In this document: positions 34,211 to 45,907 of the stretch, in pieces | Layout of the letters: each line of letters opens with the position of its first letter | Position numbering within the stretch: the stretch's first letter is position 1 | Assembly (NCBI GenBank): GCA_025200525.1 | Contig: CM045763.1 | Span: 92,485,044-92,549,043 of the forward strand | Direction: 5' to 3' | Origin: Camellia lanceoleosa | Taxonomy: Eukaryota > Streptophyta > Magnoliopsida > Ericales > Theaceae | DNA: 64,000 nt | Made by a program: the position numbers and the translations under genes | The notes under the pieces: model-generated | What the model saw: the letters and a program-made list of their open reading frames with translations, nothing else | Told to the model about the DNA's origin: nothing | The model's database searches: none

Positions 34211-36227
34211 TAATAGTAATCAACTTTAATTGTTATTTTTTGTTGATCTTGGTAAAGAACAAGCATGTATTATCGAAAATGCTAATGCATGCAATGCTAT
34301 GACTGTAGGCAACAATATAGTTTAATAAAAGCCATAGTCACATTGAAATTTCAAAACATTTGTGGGTTATATTCTGAATATATGAAGGGTTAGAGGCCAT
34401 CAGACTTTTTAAGAAATTTTTGGGTTGAGTTAGATATGAAGAAAATATTTTGCCCATCAATAGAATTCAGAAAGTCTTGGGGGTAAGACTCTTAAAACGG
34501 ATAACTATTTTTTGTAAAAAAACATGTCAATAACAATGAAAAGAGGAAAAGTGGTATACTTTGGATCAGGATAAGAGATCAAAACAAGCCTCAAATCCAA
34601 AGATTTCTATCACCATTTCTTGAAATGTTTATTCTTTGTACAACAGTGTCATTTTTTGGGTGAGTATGTACAACAGTGTCATGTCTGACTTTTTCAGCAT
34701 TTCATTTGAAGGGTCAATTTTTGTGATTTTGTGCATATGGAATTGGTTTTTTGAAATGGGTTTGATATCTGAAATTTGAAAATGGGTTTGATTTCATCTT
34801 GATTCTATTGCATTTCAAACTCAACCAATTTGTTTGAATGTGATGTATATAGATATATATATGCTTCAAGTTTTTTATTTTTAATTTTAGTTGGATAAAT
34901 TGTTGTTTGTTGGTGAAATTGAGGTCATGTGGGTTTAAATTGATGTTTTTGTTTATCATCACTTTTGTTTATGTATCTTCATATGTGTTAAGCTTTATTA
35001 ATCTGGGTTTGAGTTGTTTGAAGTGTGATAAAATTGCCAGATTTGTTTGTACATATTAGCTCCAATTTTGTCATTTATGTTGCATTTGTGTTTGTGTTCA
35101 TAAAAATCAATTCAAAAACTTGGGGAGAAAGTTTGTAATCACTAGGTTTGTGCTTATTTATGTGTGAGAATATGTATTTTATCTTTCAAGTTCTATTATC
35201 CCCTTTTTCGATGAATTTCTTGACCCACAACAATGGTGGAAACAACTTAGAGAATACCCTAAAAGCTCCATAGTCATCTTCTCCATTTATTCATCAGATC
35301 CAAAGCTCACAGACCTGTGGGACTAAAGGAGGGGTGGATTCTGCAAAGGTACTCTAAACTTTTTAAATTATTATTTTTTTATTTTTTATTTTTACTACCC
35401 ATATTGTTTGCTTCTTTTTTTTTTTTTTTTTGTGGTCCTTGCTTTATTGTTTTACCTTTTCTTATGTTTCTGATATACTAGGTGTAGTGGATTTTATTTT
35501 ATTTCATTTATCACCGTGCCTTCAGGCACGGACATACACCAATATATGTATATATTAGAAAGTGTGTTCAAACCCATATGGTTTGCGGTTACAGTGACTG
35601 ATATAAAAACTAGTTAGAATAGAAACAAAGTGACCCAAAGAATTCATATCAAAATTTTTTATTTACTTTATTCTATTTGTAGAATAGATACTTATGATCA
35701 ATTGCAAAATTGCACAAAAACAAAGGCAGCAGAGTCCACTCAGCCAGTTGTGATGAGAGCAGCATATGCCTACAACAAAGTGATGGCTGCACAAGTCCCC
35801 ACTGGAAAGTGATGGCTGCACAAGTCCCCACTGGACAGTGAGGAGTTTTTGGCTTTTATTTGAACTTTATAATCCCACCAAAACACTCTTATCAATTTTT
35901 GACCTTTTTTTTTTCTTCACATGCCTAGTTAGTTTGGTAGATAAGAATGAAAAAAATGATTGATGAAAAATTTGTATATTTCTTATTTTCTTACCAGGTG
36001 TGATTTAATAATAGTAAGATTTATTGTTAGAAATATCTTAAAATTAAGGAGTTTTTTTTTATATTTTATTTTAAATATTAGACTGTTTAACTTGTTTAAT
36101 AGGCAAGCTACTCTTGAAGATAGTGAATCTCATTATTCAAATATAATTACATGTGTTAAGATAAATTTGTAACCACATATATACACATAATATAGTTTAT
36201 TATGTCTACATAGTAATACGTTATTAA
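34211..36227. other. Intergenic region with weak exon-like pieces and a 29-bp duplication
   Basis: Mostly AT-rich. A codon-like stretch at 35219-35335 (WWKQLREYPKSSIVIFSIYS) and another at 35700-35812 (STQPVVMRAAYAYNKVMAAQ) look like old exons, but I recognise neither. The second ends in a 29-bp direct repeat (TGATGGCTGCACAAGTCCCC at 35781 and 35810). Confidence 0.3.
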
Positions 36228-36236
36228 ATGATAGTA

Positions 36237-36456
36237 GAGTAATGTTACGTACCTCGAATATGACCTTAGCTCGAATGACTTGAATTTCTGTGCACCAGTT
36301 GTTCGGTAAAAAAGTTGACAGCCGCGATCGACAAGGTGACAACCGCGGTTGTTAGCTTTTTTGCTGGACAAACGGCCGAATGACCGGCCGGACGATCGGT
36401 AAACAGAAATTCGAACCATTCGAGGCAAGGTGAATTCGAGGCACCAAGGATTACAC
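36237..36456. mobile_element. 220-bp Mutator-like miniature element with 9-bp target duplication
   Basis: ATGATAGTA flanks the element at 36228-36236 and 36457-36465. Its arms are long imperfect inverted repeats: the left carries CCTCGAATATGACC and GAATTTCTGTGCACC, and the reversed right carries CCTCGAATTCACC and GAATTTCTGTTTACC. The centre holds AACCGCGGTTG-like palindromic sequence. The terminus word CCTCGAATGG also occurs in the larger element at 59392-60307. Confidence 0.75.
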
Positions 36457-36956
36457 ATGATAGTACTATATGTTGGTGATGGTATGATATCACAATTATA
36501 CTAAATTTTTTCCTAACCTTTTCAGTAACAACAATGATTTATTCCACTAATTTGGAAACACTAATTAAGCACTAATGAAGTGAAAATTCAAAAAAAGAAA
36601 AAAGAAAAAAAGAAAATCTAAAACCAAAACATCACATCAATGAGTGGAGCCCACCTCCTAAAGCTCCCTTACAGCTCATAATTTAGAACTCCCAAACATT
36701 TTTCTTTCCGTAATGGGATAAGATCAGTAGGCTACTACCGCTACATACCCTCTTCAAATTTCGTTTTGGTGGGAGCTCGATATAAGTCAGCTCTTAATCA
36801 AATAGTTACATGGTCATGTGTGTGTCTCACTGTCCTTACTCTAAAAAGTGTTTGCTTCCTCCTATATATGAATGTAAGGCCAGTGTGCAATAATTCAACA
36901 AAAAGCTAAGTTCTCTCAATCTCATGAGCTTTGTGGGCATTTTCTAGCACTTTTAT

Positions 36957-39900
36957 ATGATAAAACAACCTCTTTCCCAAATGAGTTTTTGCTCATTCCA
37001 AATTCCAGTAACTTTCCGGCGACTCTTAGCCGTTTTTACGATGTTTATGGCAATATCAGGACGACTAGCAGATTGCAAATGTGCTTTTGAGGCTATTTTC
37101 AACTTTGGCGATTCGAATTCCGCCACGGGCGGGTTTTGGGCAGCTTTTCCCGCACAGTCCGGGCCTTATGGGATGACCTACTTCAAGAAACCGGCCGGTC
37201 GGGCTACTGATGGGAGGCTCATGATTGATTTCTTAGGTAAATTTTTAGATAATTAATTTCTTTATTGAGTTAATTTCTTTGCAAACTTGCATTTTCTTTG
37301 TTGGAAGATAGAAATTGATGCACAAGTTATCTCATTGTGAAATGTGAAGTGTGAACACACACACACAGATGCCAGGCACACTTTCTTGCATTTTCTTTTC
37401 AGCCAAACAGTGAGCATAATGGTTCTCTTAGGATGAGGATCCATTTGGCTGATATGAACATTGGCATTTTTTGTTTGTGTTGTTGAACTGTGTTCACACA
37501 AATAGTGCAGTTGTCTTGTTCTTCATTGGATCTTCCATTATCTTTTTAGTGCTCAACTACTTTTCAAAGACACAATCTCAAGAGTGTTTAATGATTTAAT
37601 TATATACTAAAAATTAATTAATTTTTGTTAAATCATTGAACTAAAAAATTATTAACCATGAGTGGAGAGACTTTTGAAATATTAACTAAGTTCTGGAAAA
37701 ATTATCACATAGGTTTACCTCATATCCTACCTGATATGTTCATACAATTCTATTGGTTTCATACCTATTATTTCTTATACATTACATAAAATAACCAATA
37801 GATAATTGAAAAAATACACAACATAATTGAAAATTTTAAAAGACAAAATAATTCCTCCTAAGTTTTAAGTGACTTAAAAAATAATGTGGTATAATTTTAA
37901 TAGTAAAAAAATAATAATAAGTTGGGTTGTTCGATGTCATCATCATGTATAGTTCCAATTGTGAGATAAGTCAAGGCTAAGTAGGTTTCACATTTTTTTT
38001 TTTATTGGTCCATATCCATATGAGATAGTTTTGGAACGATGTGAATCACTTACCCAAAACGAGGCCCATTTTAACATCCAATGGTACCCCCAAAATGGCC
38101 TCCCAAGTTTTCAATTTGGTTGGCATCACATCAATTTTGATATTAAAAATCTAGCAAGCTCCCAAAATTCTGTCTCAATATAATTTTAGTCATATCATTA
38201 TATTTTGAAATTTTCATGAATGAGAATTCTTAATATCTCATATTGAAATAGAGAAACAGAGATAATTGAAAACAAATGATCTCTTAACCAATCTAGTTAG
38301 ATAATCTTATTTCGGGCAGTAAAATCTCTATTCAAATCTATTTTGTCCCTTTTCTCCTACCAACTCTAAGATTCATTTTCTCCTACCACTTCTAAGATTC
38401 ATTGTGTGATTTGATTGAAAGGATGATTTAGGCAGATGATCCGATCTTATTAGAATAGCACTTCAACGTTTAATCAAGCATAACATTAGATAAATTAAAA
38501 CAAATGATACTTGAAAAGTAGCCATTATTAAACAAAAAAACCCATCATTGTAATTTACATTTTCAAGATTATTATTACTACATTCTGATATACAATTCTG
38601 TATAGTTTTTTTTATTTGTGAATCACTTTTTAGCAATTTTTTAATGGTCAATTAAGATTGTTTTTTTCTTGGTAGCTCAAGCTCTAGGGTTGCCATTTTT
38701 GAGCCCATATTTGCAATCAATTGGATCAGATTACAGACATGGGGCCAACTTTGCAACATTGGCATCAACAGTTCCCTTGCCAAAAAGTTCCCTATTTGTC
38801 TCTGGGCTAAGCCCTTTTGCTGTGGCCATTCAGCTCAACCAAATGAAGCATTTCAAGGTTAAAGTTGATGAACCTCAATCTAATGGTAAAAATCGAGTGC
38901 ACCATGGTGCTTCTACATTCAATTGATTATTTTGTCTACTCTTATTTGGGTGGAGAATATTTTTGACATTTTTTAATATTTAGTATGATGAAAAGCGAAG
39001 TCAATAGAAAGTATTTTCTATTGTCATTAAAAAACCGAGTTAATTTTGGCTGAAAGCATTTTTTACCACCACCACTTACAATCATTGTCGTTGCCACCAC
39101 CTTTGCTTCACCCACACCACCTTACTATCACCACTAGAACCACCAATACTATGATTTTCAAGATTACAACTAAACACAACAAAGTGTTTTTTTTGCAGAA
39201 GACGTTTTTTGAAAAATATGTTTGATAAAATGATGCATAACATTATATATTTTTATTTTATATTTTATAATTAATATTTAGTTAGGCATATTTAATTCAG
39301 TATATAATAGTATAGATTTATTTAATTTCTTAATTTTGATTTGATGCAATTTTTGTATTCTATTAGCTATGATTTTTATTTATTATCTTATTAGTTTCTT
39401 ATTCTCCAAGAAATAGGTTAACTATAAAGTTGTAAGCCTTAGAGTTATGGAGTTGAAGTTGATATTTGATAAATAAAAATTGAGAGTTTTCTTAATATTA
39501 TTCGTTCGTAGGGAGAATATTTTTAATTCGAATTTGATCGTGGTTCAATTTTGTTCTTTGCTCCTCTTTTCGATACGTTTCCCTACATCATAAAATATAT
39601 TTTTAAAAAAAAATGATTTTTATCAAAAAAAAAAAAAAAAATGTATACTTCTAATGAGAATGTGAACTTTATTTTTTTTAGGTAGATAACTTTGAATGTT
39701 GATTGATTTACAGGATCAAACAATCTTCCACAGACAGACATATTTGAAAAATCAATATTCACGTTCTATATTGGTCAGAATGACTTCACTTCCAACTTAG
39801 GATCTCTTGGCATGAGTGGGTTAAAGATTGTGCTTTCTCAAGTGGTTTCCCAAATTGCCGCCACCATTAAGGTCAGCATTTTCACCGACTTGGGTTTTGT

Positions 39901-42900
39901 CAATAGAGTATAAATTCACAATAAAAATGCTAAAAACACATTACTTTGTTATGCATTTCACCAGAATGAATGTAATTTTGTGCACCCTTTTTTTAAATTG
40001 TTTTTTAGTGGAAAATTTTGCGTTTTTAGCATTAATGTTTGTGAAAAAAATTATATGGACTCAATAGACAAATATACTTAATCTTGCATTAAAATGGAGT
40101 TGTTGACAATATTACATTCGTCCCAGATAAAGTTTATATTCCAGTAAAATGAATGCACTACTGTTAGTGCTACATTCTGTAGACTTTTTAAAAAAATTTA
40201 TGTGTTTCTTTTTATTGATTTACAATATATCACAAAATTAGGTTGCATAATAAATGGACCAATGACTTGAATATATATATATATATCATGAAATTAGGTA
40301 CTTAGTGGTGTTTTAGAAAGTCGGTAAAAAGTTGATTTTTTTGACTTTTTTGACAAAAAACTAAGTTATTTTGGGTAAAAAAACTGACTTTTTTTTAACT
40401 AAAAACACTAAAATATCAAAAAATTAGTTTTTTTTAGTGTGGTTCTAAAAGACCCCTAATCTTGCACCAAAGTGGAGTACGGGTAGCACTGCATTTGATC
40501 TTGATAGGGCTCACACTCAAGGAGAATGAATGCACTGTTGTCAGAACTACACTCACTGCACTTTTATCAAAAAGTTTAGAATAAATTTTACTTTACTTCT
40601 TATGATTTTGAACCATATGCAATTTATTCTTAATGTTTAGAAATTAACTATATAACTCCTATATGATTTGTAAACTAAAGTCTACCGTTTATTTTTTCAT
40701 CCAAATTAACTGACTATCGGTTCACACGCTCATGAAGAGAATAAGTTTTATTTAAAACTAAAATACCTTTACACATCTTTAAATTTACAAAAACATGCCA
40801 TTCTTCCCTAAACCTATATATATACACACATACATACACATAATTTTTTTTTTTTTTTCATTTGTTCTCTAATGGCTACCACTATATGTATCAATGAAGT
40901 TTGTTGGGTCAAAACAGTGGCAAGCAATCAACAAAAACCTTTTAGTGGGTTTGATTTCATTATTCAATTTTTGATTATGGTTGGTAGGTTTGATTAGCTT
41001 GATTGTGTTATGAACTTTGGTTGACGTATGGTGGGCTTTTCACTGGACTCTGTTTTGCTATGGGTGACTAATCTTGATTTGATTACATGTGGCGATGGGT
41101 TTAATTTCTTTGTTCAATTTTTATTGAATTTCTGGTTGGTGGGTTTAATTACCTTGATTATGTTATGAATTTTGGTTGAATACAGTGGGTTTTTCACCGG
41201 TCTGGTTTTCCAATGACTCTTGAAAACTGGTGAGCTTCGTCTTCTCAAATTGACTCCGGAGCTGCGTGTGCGAAAACAATTTTAAAAAATTTGAAAACAA
41301 CTTTCATGTTTGCTAAAAAGCTTGTATTTTTCAGAAAATTTCCAAAACAGTTCATAGAACAAGTATTATCCGAAAATGAAAACCCAACAAAATAATCCCA
41401 AAACATCAAAACCCACCAAAGGAAAAAAAGTGCAAGAACCAAACTGAATCAAAATCATAACTTGAAACACTTTGAGAACCAAATCCAGGAATAGAAACAT
41501 TCACAAATCTGAACAAAAAAGCAGATCAGAAATAGAAAAAAAGAGAAAAGATTGTGAATCTACAATTCCATGGACAACTCCAGCCTTTTTAGTTGAATAC
41601 GGTGGGTAATCCATGAGCAATTGACTTCCCATGGAAATTGTGCAAGTGTATTGGTGAGCAAGAGGAAGAAGACGAGAGTATAAAGGTTAATTTACATGTT
41701 TTGTTAATAGAAGTTAGTGTGCATTTTAGTTCACAAATCACGTGCAGGGTTATGTGATTATTTTTAAATAATAGGGAATAAACCGTGTATGACCCAAACC
41801 ATAAGGGGTGAAGCGAAATTTGCTCAAAAATTTATATAATTTACAATGTCCACCAAACTTAGACTGCATAATATATGGTCTAGTGACCTTAATGTTTATG
41901 GAAATTCAAGGAATTATACGGGCTAGGAGGACGGACATTTCTGGTACTTAATCTAGCACCGGTGGGTTGTTACCCGTCGCTTTTGGCGGAGCTACCACAC
42001 AACAGCTCTGACCTTGACGCATTCGGATGCGTAATTTCCTATAACAATGCAGTGGTGGACTACAACAACATGTTGAAGGAAGCTCTGAATCAAACTAGAC
42101 AAGCAATCCCAGATGCTTCTCTGATATATGTGGATACTCATGCTGTTCTGCTGGAGCTCTTCCAGCACCCCACATCTCATGGTATGGTTCGATTCAAACC
42201 AATGCCTCAAAAAAGTCACATAACTCATATCATACCATGTGTATCTTCAATTTATGGGATTGACAATTAATGTATACATGTACTAGTAAAATTATGTCCT
42301 TGAATCACTTCATTATTTAGAAACAACATTAATCGTTAGATTTTCAACTATATTATATAGGACGTTTTCATAATTGTTAAATTTATTCAATTTAAATTCT
42401 TAATTATGGCATATAAGACATTGTTTAAAAAATGGTCTGTTTTATTATATAAATAATAATAATTAGAATTGCTTACAAAGTTGGTACTACTTATACTTTT
42501 ATAAAAGTTGCAAACGTGAGATTTTAAATTTGTGGATTGTTTATGAAAGAAAAAGATAAAATAATAAGTAAGATTAGTCTGGTTGGCCAGAACTTTTGCA
42601 CTAAATTACAAGGTTAAGAATTTGATTTCCTATTCCTTATACTAGAGGCTTGAAAAAAAAGAAAAGAAAAAGAAAAAGCAAGAGATATAAATAAAAAAAT
42701 TTCCCACCTTTCCTTTCTTTTTTATTCTCTCCCCAAATTCTTCATGAATACACTATGAAAAAGTGAGGAAGTTGAAACCATAGTCTTCTACCTTGAAACC
42801 CTACTATTCATCCAAAAGGGGTTCTTTCCTTGAATCCATATAGAGATAAGAGATATTATTTCTCTGTAATTTTACAATAATGTAAAAAGTATTAACTAAT

Positions 42901-43301
42901 GTACTTGCAAACATGTCAACTATATCATATTGCAATTTATGTTTTTGTTGCCACTATTTATTTTTCATTATTTTGACACACAAATAGAACAAGTTCAAGG
43001 TTGTCACACTCGCATGTTTGATGATGAAACAGGATTGAAGTATGGTCCAAGAGCATGTTGTGGATATGGGGATGGAGATTACAATTTTGACCCTAAGGTG
43101 TACTGTAGAAACACTAAGGTGATCAATGGGAGTACTCTCACAACAACCGCTTGTAGTGATCTGTACAACTATGTGAGTTGGGATGGAATACATGTCACTG
43201 AGGCTGCAAACAAGCTTGTCACATATGCTATTCTCAACGGCTCTTACTTCGATCCTCCATTTCCTCTTCATCAGCTTTGTGATCTCAAACCTATGGACTA
43301 A
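36957..43301 (+). CDS. GDSL esterase/lipase, five exons, 395 residues
   Basis: Secreted serine hydrolase of the plant GDSL (SGNH) family, close in style to At4g01130/ENOD8-type esterases. Exons: 36957-37236, 38676-38885, 39714-39871, 41911-42181 and 43033-43301. All junctions are GT/AG, phases are consistent (1,1,0,1), and the total is 1,188 nt. A signal peptide (RRLLAVFTMFMAISGRLADC) precedes block I IFNFGDSNSATGG, which carries the nucleophile Ser. Block III is FYIGQNDF. Block V DGIHVTEAANK supplies the catalytic Asp and His. N-glycosylation sites include NSS and NGS. An upstream Met (36957) and one at 36981 are both possible starts. An AATAAA at 43331 follows the stop. No disabling change was seen. 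The natural substrate cannot be told from sequence. Confidence 0.92.
37237..38675 (+). other. GDSL gene intron 1
   Basis: AT-rich intron with GT and AG ends. Its first 380 bp are part of the inverted repeat with 43352-43955. No other element was recognised. Confidence 0.8.
39872..41910 (+). other. GDSL gene intron 3 (2.0 kb)
   Basis: The largest intron. It is AT-rich with an AT microsatellite near 40276 and repeated TTGATTATGTTATGAATTTTGG-type sequence (about 40995 and 41157) showing an old internal duplication. No coding capacity was recognised. Confidence 0.7.
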
Positions 43302-43330
43302 TGTATTTATCTTTCTGAACTTAGGATTGT

Positions 43331-43336
43331 AATAAA
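43331..43336 (+). terminator. Poly(A) signal of the GDSL gene
   Basis: AATAAA lies 30 bp past the stop codon, with further AATAAT sequence. Cleavage would fall close to 43350, right at the start of the inverted copy. Confidence 0.6.
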
Positions 43337-43351
43337 TAATACAACAATGTG

Positions 43352-43955
43352 TTAATTTTTAGTATATAATTAAATCATTAAACACTCTTGAGATTGTGTC
43401 TTTGAAAAGTAGTTGAGCACTAAAAAGATAATGGAAGATCCAATGAAGAACAAGACAACTGCACTATTTGTGTGAACACAGTTCAACAACACAAACAAAA
43501 AATGCCAATGTTCATATCAGCCAAATGGATCCTCATCCTAAGAGAACCATTATGCTCACTGTTTGGCTGAAAAGAAAATGCAAGAAAGTGTGCCTGGCAT
43601 CTGTGTGTGTGTTCACACTTCACATTTCACAATGAGATAACTTGTGCATCAATTTCTATCTTCCAACAAAGAAAATGCAAGTTTGCAAAGAAATTAACTC
43701 AATAAAGAAATTAATTATCTAAAAATTTACCTAAGAAATCAATCATGAGACTCCCATCAGTAAGCCGACCGGCCGGTTTCTTGAAGTAGGTCATCCCATA
43801 AGGCTCGGACTGCGCGGGAAAATGCCCAAAACCCGCCCGTGTTGGAATTCGAATCGCCAAAGTTGAAAATAGCCTCAAAAGCACATTTGCAATCTGCTAG
43901 TCCTCCTGATATTGCCATAAACATTGTAAAAACGGCTAAGAGTCGCCGGAAATTT
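43352..43955 (-). pseudogene. Inverted copy of GDSL exon 1 and the start of intron 1
   Basis: The minus strand repeats 37013-37618 of the GDSL gene. It starts at FRRLLAVFTMFMAISGGLAD and continues through NFGDSNSNTGGFW, after which a 2-bp deletion shifts the frame. The splice donor and about 380 bp of intron follow, ending with AAAATTAAC next to the poly(A) site of the intact gene. The copies are very similar with a few substitutions. No further exons are present, so this is a partial pseudogene copied in inverse orientation. Confidence 0.92.
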
Positions 43956-44133
43956 TTAACAAAGTGTTTTGCCATAAACATCAATCAATATAGAATTACG
44001 TATAGTTAGCTTAAGATTCTACAATTAGCAGCAAATCCATAAAGTGGCCATAATGTAGAAAATTCAATTAAAAAAAAAAAAAGAAAGAAAACAGAAGAAG
44101 AAGAAGAAAGATTTGGCAGCAGAGAATTATTAC

Positions 44134-44263
44134 CGTTGGAAGCAGAGACTCCATAGAAAGATTCAAATCGAAGCTCTGTCAGATTGAAATACTCAAACCC
44201 ATCTACACATTTGCTAACAAACCCAACAACAAATAGAACCCATAAACCCATAACCATCCTCAT
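44134..44263 (-). pseudogene. First exon of an unidentified secreted-protein gene, remainder missing
   Basis: The minus strand starts MRMVMGLWVLFVVGFVSKCV, a clear signal peptide, then FEYFNLTELRFESFYGVSAS and N. It ends at a good donor (AACG|GTAATAATT). A TATA-like TATTTAAA lies about 80 bp upstream on the same strand (44343-44350). Downstream on this strand comes the inverted GDSL fragment, not further exons. The gene therefore seems truncated by rearrangement, or its exons lie beyond unrecognised. I do not recognise the family. Confidence 0.5.
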
Positions 44264-44342
44264 AGCTTTGAATCTTTTGATATCTTAGAGAAATCTTAAT
44301 TCTTGTTGAATCTTTGATATCATTTGAAACACGATCAATGGG

Positions 44343-44350
44343 TTTAAATA
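44343..44350 (-). promoter_or_regulatory. TATA box of the minus-strand exon at 44263
   Basis: The minus strand reads CCTATTTAAACCC, about 80 bp before the ATG. A convincing plant TATA element in position and context. Confidence 0.5.
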
Positions 44351-44531
44351 GGTAATGCTGTTAATTTTATTTCTATCCTCTAAATTATTATTATTATTAT
44401 TATTTTCTTTTATCCTTTAATTATCAATTTAATTTATTTAATATTCATTTTTTATTTTTTATTTTTGTTCATATAGTCTAATTGGAGTCTTGGAGACCAT
44501 TCATCCAAATCAATAATAATAAAAAAAACTA

Positions 44532-45209
44532 GGAAAATTTACCTATGAATCTCATTTGGGAAAATAGTGATTCATTTAGTTTTAAGAGTTTTCTTTTAAA
44601 TGAATTAGTCATTTTTATTTTTGGAAAGGATGATTTATTTAATTTGGTGCTATTTGAGTTTACTTGATTGCCCTTCTGTGAATATTTTTTCCAAATCTTT
44701 TAGTCATTGTGAAATAGAAATGGAAATGTTATGTGTGTTGGGATATTTTTTGGGGATTTGGGTGGGTCATTTTGGTAACATTTGCTGGGTGGATGTTTAA
44801 CGTGTTCGGTATCGAGTGTTGAAACTCATTTTTTGGTGGTGTGGTGTTTTGGCAGGGGAAGTACGGAGTTTGTTTGTTCCGATCCTGGGTGGAATTATTG
44901 CAAGGTACATGCATCGGTTTGTTATGTTTTAAGTTTAATGTTTTTTGCATTTTGTTGCGTTGGTTTCTGCGGTTGGTTTGGTGTGTTGCTTTATTATTGT
45001 GACCCATTTTTGTTGTTACGATGATTCGTTGTTGTGTTTTGTTGTGTTGTTTATTGTGTTTCGTTGGACTGGTCGGGCAGATGATTAAATGTGATTGTGT
45101 TGTTTTGTTTATGTTGGTTTTTTGACAGAAAACATTTTGGGTTATCATTAATGTATCACATGATGTTAGTACGTCTATTATGTACATATGTAGCGTGCCA
45201 CACGTTTGT

Positions 45210-45249
<40 letters not shown>

Positions 45250-45907
45250 CTAGGTGCGATGATTTTAGGAGGTATCACATTTGTCTGGGGGGTCGTAACA
45301 TTGTGCACAACACACTAGCTGTCATTGTTTTAGCCCATCAACTGTTTGTGTTACATGCGTGTTTTGGTAATGTTTGTGTAATTGTAATGGTGTAGTTAAT
45401 TTCAATTCTTATTTGTATGGGTGTAACATATCCATTCTTATTAGTATGAGTGTTTTGGTAATGTTGGTGTAATTGTAATGGTGTGGTTAATTTCAATTCT
45501 TATTTCACATTTGAAGTTTTAGTGTGTTACATTGATTGGAGTGTTACGTTTGAGAAAAGTACAAGTAGTTTTTTAGTGCATTACATTGATTGGAGTGTTA
45601 TGTTTGGAAAAAAAATACTCTAAGAAATTTTTTAGAGCATTATTTTGTTACATTTGACAAAAATACACCAGAGTTTTTTAGTGTATTACATTGAAGTATT
45701 ACGTTTTTGTTTGTAATGTGAGATTTGTTCCAAAGTGAGGGAAAATCCAAACCTCTATAGTGCGGATTGTCTAAATGTATAATTTCACATTTTGAGAATT
45801 TCACTTTTATCTCTAAAAAATTAAATCCAAATATATAAGGGACTACCTTTTTATATAATTTCTATTTTAATAGGACCTATGGGTTTGTGGAAGGTAAAAT
45901 TATCTCC
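44532..45907. mobile_element. Probable TIR element with internal GGAGTGTTACG-type repeats
   Basis: The left end GGAAAATTTACCTATGAATC resembles the termini of the elements at 60373 and 61667. The right end, reversed, starts GGAGATAATTTTACC. Inside are direct repeats: GTGTTTTGGTAATGTT-units of about 90 bp (45359 and 45449), and 60-70-bp units with ATTACATTGATTGGAGTGTT (about 45525-45720). A T38 run lies at 45212-45249. No transposase gene was seen. The boundaries are tentative because no target duplication was confirmed. Confidence 0.45.
45212..45249 (+). repeat. Poly-T run of 38 bases
   Basis: An uninterrupted T38. It is not preceded or followed by recognisable LINE or retrogene sequence. Confidence 0.95.

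Noticed and set aside
41245..41442. Minus-strand frame inside GDSL intron 3
   Set aside because: Low-complexity Phe/Leu-rich translation of intron sequence.
44729..45395. Open frames on both strands, rich in Cys/Phe or Asn/Thr
   Set aside because: They arise from T/G-rich repeats and the T38 run inside a TIR element.
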